A DNA stretch of 64,000 bases from Microbacterium arabinogalactanolyticum (GCF_030268005.1 NZ_BRZC01000007.1:891611-955610), one strand, 5' to 3'. Shown: positions 42,019 through 51,839, counted from the stretch's first letter. Program-made: numbers and translations. Notes: a model not told the origin generated them from the sequence alone.

Positions 42019-42417
42019 ATGCGCAAGACGTCCACCACGATCAACCCGGCCCTGTCACGGGTGATCAGCGAGACCGGCCACACCGATCTGATCGTCGTGA
42101 CGGATGCCGGGCTGCCGATCCCGCCCGGGTCCGAGCGGATCGATCTGGCATACCGCCCCGGCGCCCCCGCGTTCTTCGACGTGCTCGACACGGTGCTCGC
42201 CGAGATGGTCGTGGAGGGCGCGACGGTCTCCGCCGAGGTCGCCGAGGCCAGCCCGCACGTGCTCGACGCGCTGCGCGAGCGGCTCCCCGGCATCGAGATC
42301 GAGCTGGTGCCGCACGTGGAGTTCAAGCAGCGCACACTTGCCGCGCGCGCCTTCGTGCGCTCCGGCGAGTTCACGCCCTACGCCAACGTGATCCTGCACG
42401 CCGGCGTCGCATACTGA
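42019..42417 (+). CDS. rbsD: D-ribose pyranase
   Basis: A 132-residue RbsD-family mutarotase that converts beta-pyranose to beta-furanose ribose for RbsK. Conserved features are the N-terminal His of ETGHTDLIVVTDAGLPIP and the C-terminal RSGEFTPYANVILHAGVAY. GAGGAG lies two to three bases before the ATG, closer than usual. It is embedded between rbsK and the regulator gene. Confidence 0.92.
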   Translation: MRKTSTTINPALSRVISETGHTDLIVVTDAGLPIPPGSERIDLAYRPGAPAFFDVLDTVLAEMVVEGATVSAEVAEASPHVLDALRERLPGIEIELVPHVEFKQRTLAARAFVRSGEFTPYANVILHAGVAY

Positions 42418-42422
42418 GGAGC

Positions 42423-43196
42423 ATGATGACCACGGGGGGAATCGACCGGCTCTCGGCCACACCCATGTACGACCAGCTGCGGCAGCTGATCATCGACCAC
42501 ATCGAGCAGGACGGCCTGCACCCGGGTGATCCGCTGCCCGGCGAGCACCGGCTGTGCGAGCAGTACGGGATCTCGCGCACGGTCGTGCGTCAGGCGCTCG
42601 CGCAGCTCGAGCACGAGGGCCTCGTCGAACGGGTCAAGGGCAAGGGCACCTTCGTCGCGCGCCCGCGCACCAGCGAGTCGCTGGTGCACACGCTGGTCGG
42701 CCTGTACGACGAGGTCGCGAGCCGCGGCGGTCACGTGCACAGCGACATCCTCCGGCACGAGACCATCGAGGCGGATGCCGAGGTCGCGGCCGCCCTCGAA
42801 GTGGAGGAGGGATCGCCGATCGTGGTGCTGACGCGTCTGCGTCACGTCGACGGCGACGCCTGGTCCCTTTCCACGACGTGGATGCCGGAGGCCGTGGGCG
42901 CGGTCACCCTGGGCGAGGATCTGCACGAGACCTCGCTGTACCGGCTGCTCGAGGAGCACGGGATCGTCGCGACCAGCGGCGTGCGCTCCGCCGAGGCGAC
43001 GGTCGCCACCCACGAGCAGGCCCAGCTGCTGGGTGTGAGTGCCGGGTCGGCGCTGCTGCGTCTGCGCAGCGTGAGCCGCGACGCGTCCGGCACCCCGATC
43101 GAGTTCTTCATCGCGCACCATCGCGGCGACCGCTCGCGCTTCGAGTTCCAGCTCGGCCCGGAGGCCTCGCGCGGGTCGCTGGTCCGCATCCCCTGA
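42423..43196 (+). CDS. GntR family regulator with UTRA domain (predicted sugar regulon regulator)
   Basis: A 257-residue HutC-type regulator. The winged helix is at residues 12-78 (GEHRLCEQYGISRTVVRQAL) and the UTRA small-molecule domain at about 95-250 (RLRHVDGDAWSLSTTWMP, SALLRLRSVSRD). The start is the first of two adjacent ATGs. It is the last gene of the rbsK-rbsD operon and lies next to the palindromic operator at 40992. HutC-type proteins bind GT-x(n)-AC palindromes, which fits ACYTGTNAnNACARGT. It probably represses the rbsACB, kinase/isomerase, transaldolase, rbsKD and eda promoters. Confidence 0.9.
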   Translation: MMTTGGIDRLSATPMYDQLRQLIIDHIEQDGLHPGDPLPGEHRLCEQYGISRTVVRQALAQLEHEGLVERVKGKGTFVARPRTSESLVHTLVGLYDEVASRGGHVHSDILRHETIEADAEVAAALEVEEGSPIVVLTRLRHVDGDAWSLSTTWMPEAVGAVTLGEDLHETSLYRLLEEHGIVATSGVRSAEATVATHEQAQLLGVSAGSALLRLRSVSRDASGTPIEFFIAHHRGDRSRFEFQLGPEASRGSLVRIP

Positions 43197-43251
43197 GCCG
43201 GGCAGCGGATATTCTCTGAGTCGACACGCGATCGAGGGGGAGACGACGATC

Positions 43252-44328
43252 ATGCGCGAGGAAGACGCACCTGCGTCGGGGGCCGGATACCCGGTGATCC
43301 CGCCTGCACCGCCAGAGCCGACGGATGCCGCGCGCACGGCGCCCCCGGGGATGCCGACCGCGCCGCCCTACGGCGCATCCGCCGACGGCGCTCCGGTCCC
43401 CGCGCCGCCCACATGGGGTGCCGCCCCACCCACATGGGGCGCCGCGCCGGCGCAGCCCTACGGCCTCCCCGCCGTGCCCGCACCGCCGTACGCGACACAG
43501 CCATACGGCGCGCAGGCCGCACCGCCATACGGATCGCAGCCGTACGGATCGCCGGTCGCGCCACCCTACGGCGCCCAGCCGGCACGGTCCTACGGCTCAC
43601 AACCCGCGCAGCCCTACGGCCTGCCGTCCGGACCGCCGTACGCACCGCAGCCCGCGCCGGGGCGCGGTGCCACACAGCCCGGAAACCCCGCCCCGCAGTC
43701 GTACGGCCTGCCGCCGACCCCGGTCTGGGGCGGGCAGCCTTCCCCCGCGACGCCGGCAGCCTCCGGACCGGGCCATCAGCCCGAGCAGGCCTCTCAGCGC
43801 TGGCTCACGGCCGTGATCGTCGGCGGGATCGTCGTGGGCGTCGCGATCATCTTCGTGCTCATCCGGATGCTGCTCGTCGGCCCCGCCTACCTGTTCGACT
43901 TCAGCTCGGGCCCGGCGCCCGCATCGACGTCGGATTCGGACACGACCGCCACCGGCTCCGGAGAGGACCCGGCTGACGGCGCAGGCTCCTCCACGGGTTC
44001 GGCCGCCACGATCGGCGACGAGCTGCAGGCGAAGCTCGATGAGTACCGCACGGCGCGCGACGACGGGTCGCTCTGGCAGAAGATCCCCGACGACGAGTTC
44101 AACCGCACGGCGGTGACCGCGTTCCTGTACATCGTCACCGATCTGAAGGCGGCGACGATCTGGGGCGTGACCGACGAGCAGGCCCGGGAGTACACCGCGA
44201 AGGTCGCCGAAGTCGAGGCGAAGCTGCTCGCCCAGCAGCCGCTCGGCGAGGACATCCACATCGAACTCGAGACGCGCACGTTCGACTACGACGGCTCCAC
44301 GGGCGAGGGCGGCTACACGGACAACTGA
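43252..44328 (+). CDS. PYG-repeat proline-rich single-pass membrane protein
   Basis: A 358-residue protein of unknown function. Residues 1-180 are Pro/Ala/Tyr/Gly-rich with about ten PYG motifs ([16 protein letters not shown]), predicted to be disordered and cytoplasmic. One membrane helix follows near residues 184-210 ([20 protein letters not shown]), then an extracellular Ser/Thr/Asp linker and a small globular domain ([16 protein letters not shown] to the end). This N-in/C-out layout is common in actinobacterial DUF4190-like or secretion-associated proteins, but no family is recognised. It appears monocistronic. Confidence 0.85.
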   Translation: MREEDAPASGAGYPVIPPAPPEPTDAARTAPPGMPTAPPYGASADGAPVPAPPTWGAAPPTWGAAPAQPYGLPAVPAPPYATQPYGAQAAPPYGSQPYGSPVAPPYGAQPARSYGSQPAQPYGLPSGPPYAPQPAPGRGATQPGNPAPQSYGLPPTPVWGGQPSPATPAASGPGHQPEQASQRWLTAVIVGGIVVGVAIIFVLIRMLLVGPAYLFDFSSGPAPASTSDSDTTATGSGEDPADGAGSSTGSAATIGDELQAKLDEYRTARDDGSLWQKIPDDEFNRTAVTAFLYIVTDLKAATIWGVTDEQAREYTAKVAEVEAKLLAQQPLGEDIHIELETRTFDYDGSTGEGGYTDN

Positions 44329-44359
44329 CCCGATCGGAGCGCCCCGCTACGCTCGAAGC

Positions 44360-45412
44360 ATGAGTGAATGGGTCAGTTCCGCCATCCGGGTCCTGGAAGC
44401 GGATGCCAACCGCTCCGCCGACACGCACCTGCACCTGTTCCCGCTGCCCGCCGACTGGGGCATCGACCTGTATCTGAAGGATGAGTCGGTGCATCCCACC
44501 GGCTCACTCAAGCACCGCCTCGCCCGCTCGCTGATCCTCTACGGCCTGGTCAACGGACTGATCGACGAGGGCACGACCCTGGTGGAGTCCTCCAGCGGGT
44601 CGACCGCTGTGAGCGAGGCGTATTTCGCGCGGATGCTGGGGCTCGACTTCATCACCGTCGTGCCGCGCTCCACCAGCCAGGAGAAGATCGACCTCATCGA
44701 GTTCTACGGCGGCAACTGCCACCTGGTCGAGAGCGCCGACCAGATCTCCCCCGAGGCTCGCCGGCTGGCAGCCGGCTGCAACGGCCACTATCTCGACCAG
44801 TTCACCTACGCCGAGCGCGCCACCGACTGGCGCGGCAACAACAACATCGCCGAGAGCGTGTTCAGCCAGCTCGCCGAGGAGCGGCACCCGATCCCCCGAT
44901 GGATCGTGGTCGGTGCGGGCACCGGCGGCACCAGCGCCACGTTCGGCCGTTACGTGCGCTACCGTCGCCACGCCACGCAGGTGGCCGTGGTCGACCCGGA
45001 GGGCTCCGCGTTCTACGCCGGCTGGAAGGGCGACGCGGATGCCGCAGGCAGCCCGTCCCGGATCGAGGGCATCGGCCGCCCGCGCGTGGAGGCCTCGTTC
45101 GTGCCGAGCGTGATCGACGAGATGATCCAGGTGCCGGATGCCGCGTCGGTCGCCGCCATCCGGCTGCTGCGCGAGCGCACCCTGCACTGGGCCGGCGGCT
45201 CGACCGGCACCAACCTCTATGGCGCCTTCGAACTGATCGGCCGGATGCACGACGCCGGCGAGACCGGCAGCGTCGTCACGCTGATCTGCGACGGCGGCGC
45301 CCGCTACGCCGAGACCTACTACTCGGATGGCTGGGTGGCCTCGCAGGGCTGGGACCTGGCCCCGCACCGCTCGCGCATGGAGGCCTTCCTGGCCGGAGGC
45401 GCCTGGTCCTGA
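44360..45412 (+). CDS. PLP-dependent cysteine synthase-family protein (Cds1-like)
   Basis: A 350-residue fold-type-II PLP enzyme. The PLP Lys is Lys51 in [11 protein letters not shown], the substrate Ser loop is [13 protein letters not shown] and the phosphate-binding loop is [12 protein letters not shown]. It resembles the Cds1-type cysteine desulfhydrase group of actinobacteria more than CysK, judging by the [20 protein letters not shown] segment and C-terminal extension. Such enzymes release H2S and pyruvate from cysteine. No sulfur genes are adjacent, so the physiological role is uncertain. Confidence 0.87.
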   Translation: MSEWVSSAIRVLEADANRSADTHLHLFPLPADWGIDLYLKDESVHPTGSLKHRLARSLILYGLVNGLIDEGTTLVESSSGSTAVSEAYFARMLGLDFITVVPRSTSQEKIDLIEFYGGNCHLVESADQISPEARRLAAGCNGHYLDQFTYAERATDWRGNNNIAESVFSQLAEERHPIPRWIVVGAGTGGTSATFGRYVRYRRHATQVAVVDPEGSAFYAGWKGDADAAGSPSRIEGIGRPRVEASFVPSVIDEMIQVPDAASVAAIRLLRERTLHWAGGSTGTNLYGAFELIGRMHDAGETGSVVTLICDGGARYAETYYSDGWVASQGWDLAPHRSRMEAFLAGGAWS

Positions 45413-45444
45413 CAGGACGACGGCCTCGCGACTACAGTGAGCGC

Positions 45445-45954
45445 ATGACCACGCTCATCCTCACGGTCGCGGGAGCGGATCGCCCCGGACTCGTCTCCGC
45501 CGTCGCCGATCTCACGGGCGCCTACGGGTGCAACTGGGAGAACAGCAGCCTCGCCGAGCTCGCCGGGACCTTCGCCGGCGTCATCCAGCTGACCGTCGCG
45601 GACGATCGCGTCGACGAGCTGCGCGACGCCCTGCGCGGCCTCGACGGGATGCTCGCGGTGACCGTCAGCACCGGATCGGACGCGACCACGGCGCCCGAGG
45701 AGCGGCACGTGTCCGTCACGGTGCTGGGCGATGACCGCCCCGGCATCGTCCGCGAGGTGTCCGGCGTGCTCAGCGCGCACGCGCTCAGCATCCGCAGCAT
45801 GACCACCGAGACCCGCGACGCCGCCATGGCCGGCGGGCGGCTGTTCGAATCCGCCGTGACGGCCTCGGCACCGGCATCCGCCGATCTGGATGCCCTGCGC
45901 GCCGACATCGAGAGGCTCACGCACGACCTGCAGGTCGACATCAGCATCCTGTGA
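45445..45954 (+). CDS. tandem ACT-domain protein (GcvR-like)
   Basis: A 169-residue protein made of two ACT domains, at about 1-80 (TVAGADRPGLVSAVADLTG) and 88-165 (TVLGDDRPGIVREVSGVLS). Each has the DRPG ligand loop. It is similar in layout to GcvR-type amino-acid-binding regulators, without a DNA-binding domain. It presumably binds an amino acid such as glycine or serine and acts on a protein partner. The neighbours give no further clue. Confidence 0.85.
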   Translation: MTTLILTVAGADRPGLVSAVADLTGAYGCNWENSSLAELAGTFAGVIQLTVADDRVDELRDALRGLDGMLAVTVSTGSDATTAPEERHVSVTVLGDDRPGIVREVSGVLSAHALSIRSMTTETRDAAMAGGRLFESAVTASAPASADLDALRADIERLTHDLQVDISIL

Positions 45955-46032
45955 CCGCGCTGCCGTCACCCCGCATGTGCCACAGTTGTGGGAGCGCCGC
46001 CGAGGTGGGTGGCGGGAATGCCGAGGATGCCC

Positions 46033-47421
46033 ATGTCCGATGACCGCGACGCGCGCGTGATCTCCGCCCTCATCGCCGCACTGCCGGACGGCTCCGTCAT
46101 CACGAACCTCGACTCCCTGCAGGCGTACCGGCGCGACCGCGCGGAGGATCCGGATGCCGGCACCCCGCTCGCCGTGGTGCGTGCGACCACCACGGAGGAC
46201 GTGCAGGCGGCCGTGCGCATCGCCGCGCAGGAGGGGGTCGGAGTGATTCCCCGCGGAGCCGGCTCGGGGCTGTCGGGCGGATCGTCCGCCGTCGACGGGG
46301 CCATCGTGATCTCGCTGGAGAGGATGCGGGAGATCCGCATCGCCCCCGCCCTGCAGATGGCCGTGGTGCAGCCGGGCGCCTTCAACGCGGAGGTCAAGGC
46401 GGCGGCATCCGAGCACGGCCTCTGGTACCCGCCCGATCCGTCGTCGCAGGAGTTCTGCTCGATCGGGGGCAACATCGCCACCAATGCCGGCGGACTGTGC
46501 TGCGTGAAGTACGGCGTCACCACCGACTACGTGCTGGGTCTGACGGTCGTGCTCGCGGACGGACGCGCGATCACGCTCGGCGGGCCGCGGCTGAAGGATG
46601 TGGCCGGGCTCTCGCTCACCAAGCTGTTCGTGGGCAGCGAGGGCACGCTCGGGATCGTGACGGAGGCGACCCTGCGGCTCGTCCCGGCGCAGCGCACGCC
46701 GACCACGCTCGTCGCGATGTTCCCGACCGTCGAGGGCGCGATCAGGGCGGTGGTCGACATCAAGGCCGCCATGCGCCCGTCGATGCTGGAGTTCATGGAC
46801 CGCGTCACCATCAACGCGGTCGAGGACATGATGCGGATGGATCTCGACCGGGAGTCGGCGGCGATGCTCATCGTGCAGTCGGACGAGTCCGTCGAGGTGG
46901 CGGCTGCGCAGATCGAGGCCATCGAGCAGACCTGCGGGCTGCACGGGGCATCCGAGGTGTACGCGACCAGCGATCCGGACGAGAGCGAGGCGCTCATCGA
47001 GGCGCGGCGGCAGGCGATCCCAGCGGTGGAGAAGCGCGGGGCGCTGCTGCTGGAGGACGTCGGCGTGCCGCTGCCGCACCTGGGCGATCTGATCGACGGC
47101 ATGCGCGCGATCGCCCAGGCGCGCGGCGTCGAGATCGCCGTGGTCGCCCATGCCGGAGACGGAAACACGCATCCGCTGATCGTGCTGGACCCGACGGATG
47201 CCGAGCAGCGCGCCAACGCCGACCTCGCCTTCGGGGAGGTGATGGCGCTCGCGATCGAGCTGGGCGGCACGATCACCGGCGAGCACGGCATCGGGCGGCT
47301 CAAGCAGCCCTGGCTGGCCGACTACCTCGGCGACGACGTGCTGGAGCTGAACCTGCGCATCAAGAAGGCGCTCGACCCGCAGAACATCCTCAACCCGGGC
47401 GCGATGTTCGGGCCTCTGTGA
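46033..47421 (+). CDS. FAD-linked D-lactate/glycolate dehydrogenase-like protein (GlcD type)
   Basis: A 462-residue flavoprotein of the VAO/PCMH superfamily. The FAD_binding_4 domain covers about residues 35-210 (PRGAGSGLSGGSSAVDG, GGNIATNAGGLCCVKYG). The C-terminal oxidase domain has AHAGDGNTHPLI and GEHGIGRLKQPWL, which carry substrate-binding residues. Four in-frame starts exist (45988 GTG, 46018, 46027, 46033); the last has GAGGA five bases upstream. It oxidises a 2-hydroxy acid such as lactate or glycolate and passes electrons to the respiratory chain. The fucose pathway yields lactate, which could be a link, but the stereochemistry is not determinable here. Confidence 0.88.
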   Translation: MSDDRDARVISALIAALPDGSVITNLDSLQAYRRDRAEDPDAGTPLAVVRATTTEDVQAAVRIAAQEGVGVIPRGAGSGLSGGSSAVDGAIVISLERMREIRIAPALQMAVVQPGAFNAEVKAAASEHGLWYPPDPSSQEFCSIGGNIATNAGGLCCVKYGVTTDYVLGLTVVLADGRAITLGGPRLKDVAGLSLTKLFVGSEGTLGIVTEATLRLVPAQRTPTTLVAMFPTVEGAIRAVVDIKAAMRPSMLEFMDRVTINAVEDMMRMDLDRESAAMLIVQSDESVEVAAAQIEAIEQTCGLHGASEVYATSDPDESEALIEARRQAIPAVEKRGALLLEDVGVPLPHLGDLIDGMRAIAQARGVEIAVVAHAGDGNTHPLIVLDPTDAEQRANADLAFGEVMALAIELGGTITGEHGIGRLKQPWLADYLGDDVLELNLRIKKALDPQNILNPGAMFGPL

Positions 47422-47460
47422 CGACGCCCGGCAGAGGGGCATCCGAGTCGCGGGACCGGG

Positions 47461-48141
47461 TCAGCTGAGCGCCGAGTTCTTCTTGACCCAGTACTCCGTG
47501 TAGGCGACGTGCGCCGAGGCCGCGGACGACGCGGCGACCGGATCCCCGTCCGTCAGCCCGCGCAGGATCGCACGATGGCCGGCATCGGAGTGCAGCTTGA
47601 GCTCCGCCGCGTCCTCGGAGTTCGCCATGCGGTATGAGCGGGAGCGCGATCTGAGCACATCGATGAGGCTGGTGAGCGCGTCCTGACCCGCCACGCGCGC
47701 GATCGTCATGTGGAACTCGTGGTCGATCCGGGACTGCTCGTCGAAGTCCGTCGTCGCCTCGTTCTCATCGAGGAGTCGCTCCAGCTGTTCCAGGGTGTCC
47801 CGGTCGATCCGGGATGCCGCGAGGGCCGTGACATGGGGCTCGAGCGCTCTGCGCAGCTCGGTCAGCTCCAGCACGCCCTCCATGGGCAGCAGTCCGACGG
47901 TCAGAGAGAGGCTCCTGATGAGGTCGGCGGCGCGGAGATCGCCGACATAGCTGCCGGAGCCGTGCCGGGTCTCCAGCACCCCGAGAGCGGCGAGCATCCT
48001 GATCGCCTCCCGCAGCGACCCGCGCGAGACTCCCAGCTGCTCGCACAGCTCGCCCTCACTGGGCAGCCTGTCGCCGGGCCGCAGCGTGCCGTCGGCGATG
48101 AGCGCACGCAGGCCGTGCAGTGCCGTGTCGAGCGCGCTCAT
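47461..48141 (-). CDS. FadR-type GntR regulator (FCD domain)
   Basis: A 226-residue regulator. The winged helix is at residues 5-68 (GELCEQLGVSRGSLREAIRML) and the FCD domain follows with metal His residues (IDHEFHMTIARVAG, HSDAGHRAILRGL). The ATG is preceded by a GGGGAGAGGGG purine run; the frame is open 64 codons further upstream but runs through the operator region. It is divergent from the aminotransferase/ABC operon, with two TTGTNNNACAAC boxes between that fit the FadR-subfamily consensus. It most likely represses that operon. Confidence 0.9.
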   Translation of the reverse strand: MSALDTALHGLRALIADGTLRPGDRLPSEGELCEQLGVSRGSLREAIRMLAALGVLETRHGSGSYVGDLRAADLIRSLSLTVGLLPMEGVLELTELRRALEPHVTALAASRIDRDTLEQLERLLDENEATTDFDEQSRIDHEFHMTIARVAGQDALTSLIDVLRSRSRSYRMANSEDAAELKLHSDAGHRAILRGLTDGDPVAASSAASAHVAYTEYWVKKNSALS

Positions 48142-48203
48142 GCGTGCCCCTCTCCCCTCGAGCCGGACTCCTGAATTCTGACGGATTTCACCCCTCCTCC
48201 ATA

Positions 48204-48280
48204 TTTGTATAACAACTTTTGACTTCTGGGCAGACTTCCCTCGCATTCCGGCGACGATTGTGGCAAGGTTGTGCAACAAC
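48204..48280. promoter_or_regulatory. two FadR-type operator boxes
   Basis: TTTGT-ATA-ACAAC (48204-48216) and GTTGT-GCA-ACAAC (48268-48280) share the inverted-repeat layout KTTGT-N3-ACAAC. They match the known FadR-subfamily pattern TNGTNNNACNA. Their centres are 64 bp apart, about six helical turns. They lie in the divergent gap between the regulator and the aminotransferase operon. Confidence 0.75.
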
Positions 48281-48283
48281 TTG

Positions 48284-48295
48284 CTGTAATGACAG
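48284..48295. promoter_or_regulatory. possible UTRA-motif copy before the aminotransferase gene
   Basis: CTGTAATGACAG is a near-palindrome with the TGTNAnNACA core of the UTRA-regulon motif, directly beside the second FadR-type box and 10 bases before the ATG. It would block initiation if bound. The outer arms are poorly conserved. Confidence 0.35.
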
Positions 48296-48305
48296 ATGAG
48301 GACCA

Positions 48306-49541
48306 ATGACGGACACCCCCGTTGCCGCCCCACTCCGGCTGAACTCCTTCGCCCGTGCGCGTGATGCGTGGCCCCTGGATCCGAGCATCATCCACCTCAA
48401 CCACGGCTCGTTCGGCGCCGTGCCGACCCCGGTCGTCGCACACCAGGACGAGCTCCGCCGCCGGGCCGACCGCAACCCGGTGGAATGGTTCCCGCGCATC
48501 GGCGAGCGCGTGCGCGCGGCCCGGGAGCGCACCGCGCCGTTCGTCGGTGCCCGCCCCGAGGACAGCGTCTTCGTCCCGAACGCCTCCGCAGCGGCGACCG
48601 TCGTCTACAACGCCCTGCGCCTCGAGGCGGGCGACGAGATCCTCGTCACCGACCACGGGTACGGCGCGGTCACCATGGGCGCGCAGCGCCTGGCCCGCCG
48701 CTTCGGCGCACAGGTCCGCACGGTCGGTATCCCGCTGTCCGCCTCCGACGATGAGGTCGTGCAGCTGTTCGCCGAGGCCCGCACCGCGCACACCCGGCTC
48801 ATCGTTGTGGATCAGATCACGTCCCCCACCGCCCGCCGTCTCCCCACCCGGCGCATCGCCGAGGATGCCGCGCCGCACGGCATCCGCACCCTCGTCGACG
48901 GCGCGCACGCACCCGGCCTCATCCCGGATGCCGCCGTCGCCGGCGGCGGCGACTGGTGGTTCGGGAACATGCACAAGTGGCCGTGCGCCCCGCGCGGCTC
49001 GGCGCTGCTGGTCACCCAGGCGCACGACCGCCAGGAGCTGTGGCCGCTGATCGACTCGTGGGGAGCGCCCGAATCGTTCCCGGGCCGCTTCGACACGCAG
49101 GGCACGATCGACGCCACCACGTACCTCAGCACGCCCGCGGCGATCGACTTCATCGAGCAGGAGATCGGCTGGGCGACCGCCCGCGAGGCGATGACAGGCA
49201 TGGCGGACGCCGGCGCGGAGGCGATCGCCGAGGCATTGCGCCCGTACAGCGACACCGATCCGCTGACGCCGCTCCCCTCGCCGGTGCCGTCGATGCGCCT
49301 GATCCGCCTCCCCCAGGGCCTGGGCGCCACACGCGAGGACGCCGACGAGCTGCGCATGCAGCTGCTGGACGAGGTGGGCGTCGAGACGGCGTTCACCAGC
49401 TTCCGCGGAGTCGGCTACTACCGCCTGTCGGTGCACCTCTACACCGAGACCTCCGACTTCGAGGCGTTCGTCGAGCGGTGCGTGCCGCAGCTGCTCCGGC
49501 GGGCCGGCATCGGCATCCGCTCCTCGGCATCCATCTCCTGA
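48306..49541 (+). CDS. class V aminotransferase (isopenicillin N epimerase-like)
   Basis: A 411-residue fold-type-I PLP enzyme. The N-terminal HLNHGSFGAVPTPV motif is typical of the isopenicillin-N-epimerase/CefD-like branch, the PLP Asp/His are in TLVDGAHAPGL, and the Schiff-base Lys is in FGNMHKWPCAPRG near residue 224. Family members are aminotransferases, epimerases or lyases. It leads an operon with a sugar-type ABC importer and is controlled by the divergent FadR-type regulator, so it probably processes an imported amino compound or amino sugar derivative. The reaction is unknown. Confidence 0.87.
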   Translation: MTDTPVAAPLRLNSFARARDAWPLDPSIIHLNHGSFGAVPTPVVAHQDELRRRADRNPVEWFPRIGERVRAARERTAPFVGARPEDSVFVPNASAAATVVYNALRLEAGDEILVTDHGYGAVTMGAQRLARRFGAQVRTVGIPLSASDDEVVQLFAEARTAHTRLIVVDQITSPTARRLPTRRIAEDAAPHGIRTLVDGAHAPGLIPDAAVAGGGDWWFGNMHKWPCAPRGSALLVTQAHDRQELWPLIDSWGAPESFPGRFDTQGTIDATTYLSTPAAIDFIEQEIGWATAREAMTGMADAGAEAIAEALRPYSDTDPLTPLPSPVPSMRLIRLPQGLGATREDADELRMQLLDEVGVETAFTSFRGVGYYRLSVHLYTETSDFEAFVERCVPQLLRRAGIGIRSSASIS

Positions 49542-49583
49542 CAAACAGACGCAACATCCCACACCCCGATTGAGAGGCACAAC

Positions 49584-50897
49584 ATGAAGAAAAGGATCCT
49601 GACGGTCGCCGCGGGCATCGGCACCGTCGCCGCCCTCGCCCTGACCGGCTGCTCATCCGGAGGCGCCCCCGCCACCGACGGCTCCGTCACGCTGCAGATG
49701 GTCGAGAGTCTGACGAACCCGGCCCGCACCAAGCTGATCCGCTCGATGCTGGACGACTTCCAGAAGGAGAACCCGAAGATCAAGGTCAACCTGGTCTCGC
49801 CTCCCACCGAGCAGGCCGACCAGAAGATCCAGCAGATGCTGCAGTCCGGTCGCGGCGTCGACGTGCTCGAGGTCCGCGACATCACGGTCGGGCCGTTCTC
49901 GAACAACGGATGGCTGTACGACCTGAAGAGCGACCTCGACAAGTGGGACGGCTGGGGCGACCTGACCGACAACGCCAAGTCCGCATCGGTCGCCGAGGAC
50001 GGCAAGACCTACTTCGTTCCCTACGGCTTCTACGGCCTGTCGCTGTTCTACCGCACCGACCTGGTGAAGCAGGCCGGCTTCGACGGCCCGCCGCACAGCT
50101 GGACCGACCTGCTCGAGCAGGCGTCCAAGATCCAGGACCCGGGCAAGAACATCTACGGCTACGCGTTCCGCGGCGGCCAGAACGCCAACAGCAACGTGGT
50201 CGCCGCCATCGAGGCGTACACGATCGACGACCTCAACGTCGATGACGCGTTCCTGCTGAAGGACGGCAAGACGATGTTCTCCGCCCCGGAGGCGCAGCAG
50301 GCGGTCGACGACTACTTCGACCTGTTCAAGAAGGCCTCACCGCCCTCCGCCGTCTCCTGGGGCTACCCCGAGATGGTGGCGGGCTTCACCAACGGCTCGA
50401 CCGCGTTCCTCCTGCAGGATCCCGAGGTGATCGCCACCGTGCAGTCCTCGTCGCTCAAGGCCGACCAGTGGGACACCGCCCCGCTTCTCGTGGGCCCCAG
50501 CGGCAAGGCCGCCCAGCCGCTGGCCGTCGCCGGGTGGGGCGTCGCACAGAAGAGCGCCAACAAGGAGGCCGCGACCAAGCTGGTCGAGTTCCTCTCGTCG
50601 AAGGAGCCCGCCACGAAGTTCGCCCAGGCGAACAGCCTGGTGCCGATCATCGCATCCGCTGCGGATGACGACTTCTACAAGACCGGCCCCTGGAGCAGTT
50701 ACGTCACCATGACGAAGGACCCGGAGACCTACGTCAACGTGCGTCAGCCCCGCGGCGTCAGCTGGTGGACCGAGTGGATCCAGAAGTCGGACCAGGACGT
50801 GCAGAAGGTGCTGCTCGGCAACATGTCGACGAGCGAGCTGCTGAAGTCCTGGGACGAGTTCTGGACGGAGAAGTACGCGTCCCAGAAGAAGGGCTGA
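49584..50897 (+). CDS. sugar-type ABC transporter substrate-binding lipoprotein
   Basis: A 437-residue family-1 extracellular binding protein. The Sec/lipoprotein signal has a lipobox ending at Cys23 (ALALTGC). The mature N-terminus LQMVESLTNPARTKLIRS and the central YFVPYGFYGLSLFYRTDL segment are typical of sugar-binding proteins. GAGAGG lies seven bases before the ATG. It is 42 bases downstream of the aminotransferase gene and directly upstream of its permeases. The ligand is not known; the aminotransferase partner suggests a nitrogen-containing substrate. Confidence 0.92.
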   Translation: MKKRILTVAAGIGTVAALALTGCSSGGAPATDGSVTLQMVESLTNPARTKLIRSMLDDFQKENPKIKVNLVSPPTEQADQKIQQMLQSGRGVDVLEVRDITVGPFSNNGWLYDLKSDLDKWDGWGDLTDNAKSASVAEDGKTYFVPYGFYGLSLFYRTDLVKQAGFDGPPHSWTDLLEQASKIQDPGKNIYGYAFRGGQNANSNVVAAIEAYTIDDLNVDDAFLLKDGKTMFSAPEAQQAVDDYFDLFKKASPPSAVSWGYPEMVAGFTNGSTAFLLQDPEVIATVQSSSLKADQWDTAPLLVGPSGKAAQPLAVAGWGVAQKSANKEAATKLVEFLSSKEPATKFAQANSLVPIIASAADDDFYKTGPWSSYVTMTKDPETYVNVRQPRGVSWWTEWIQKSDQDVQKVLLGNMSTSELLKSWDEFWTEKYASQKKG

Positions 50898-50900
50898 GTC

Positions 50901-51839
50901 GTGACGAGCACGCACTCGAAGGGAGGCTCCGTCGGCACGGCCGGCGGGGCCTCCCGGCGCCGTCCGTTCCGCTCCCGGCAGGCGCTGACGCTGCTGGCGT
51001 TCATGCTGCCCGCGATCGTGTTCGTCTGCTGGTTCACGTACTGGCCGATGCTCCAGGGCGCACGGATGGCGTTCCACGACTGGAACCTGTGGGATCTGAC
51101 CTCCACACCGTGGGTCGGGTTCGACAACTTCGTCGCGGTCTTCCAGGATCCGCTGTTCCCGCAGGTGGCGTGGAACTCGGTGCTCTGGGTGGTCGGCTCC
51201 CTGGTCCCCCAGCTGGTGATCGGATTCCTGATCGCGCTCGCGCTGCGCAAGCGGTTCCGGTTCCGCGGCCTCTACCAGGCGCTGGTGTTCTTCCCCTGGG
51301 CGGTGTCGGGATTCCTGATCGGGATGCTGTTCCGCTGGATGTTCAACGCCGAGTTCGGCGTCGTCAACGACCTGCTCATGAAGGCCGGTCTCATCGCGCA
51401 GCCGCTGCCCTGGCTGGCCGACCCCAAGCTGGCGATGTTCGCGGTGATCACCGCCAACATCTGGTACGGCGTGACGTTCTTCGCCATCATGATCCTGGCG
51501 GCTCTGCAGTCGGTGCCCGACGACGTGCTGGAGGCTGCGAGCCTCGACGGCGCCGGCAAGGCCCGTCAGCTGTTCTCGATCATCATCCCGTACATCTCGG
51601 TCACGCTGATGCTGACGATCCTGCTGCGGGTGATCTGGATCTTCAACTTCCCGGACATCATCTGGGCGATGACCAACGGCGGGCCTGCCAAGCAGACGCA
51701 CATCATCACCACCTGGATGATCGACTACACCCAGCAGGGCAACTACGGCATCGCGAGCGCGATCGGACTGGTCGTCGTCGCCATCCTGTTCGTGTTCTGC
51801 GCGTTCTACCTGGTCGCGATGAGGAAGGTGCAGCGATGA
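50901..51839 (+). CDS. sugar-type ABC transporter permease (MalF-type)
   Basis: A 312-residue permease with six hydrophobic helices after a Gly/Ser/Arg-rich N-terminus. The EAA loop (DVLEAASLDGAGKARQLF) lies near residue 212. It starts at a GTG three bases after the binding-protein stop; no better in-frame ATG precedes the first helix. It overlaps the next permease by four bases (ATGA). Confidence 0.91.
   Translation: MTSTHSKGGSVGTAGGASRRRPFRSRQALTLLAFMLPAIVFVCWFTYWPMLQGARMAFHDWNLWDLTSTPWVGFDNFVAVFQDPLFPQVAWNSVLWVVGSLVPQLVIGFLIALALRKRFRFRGLYQALVFFPWAVSGFLIGMLFRWMFNAEFGVVNDLLMKAGLIAQPLPWLADPKLAMFAVITANIWYGVTFFAIMILAALQSVPDDVLEAASLDGAGKARQLFSIIIPYISVTLMLTILLRVIWIFNFPDIIWAMTNGGPAKQTHIITTWMIDYTQQGNYGIASAIGLVVVAILFVFCAFYLVAMRKVQR

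Noticed and set aside
43430..43700. Possible tandem-repeat array or CRISPR-like spacing
   Set aside because: The near-repeats encode degenerate PYG units in a coding frame with irregular spacing, not identical repeats with unique spacers.
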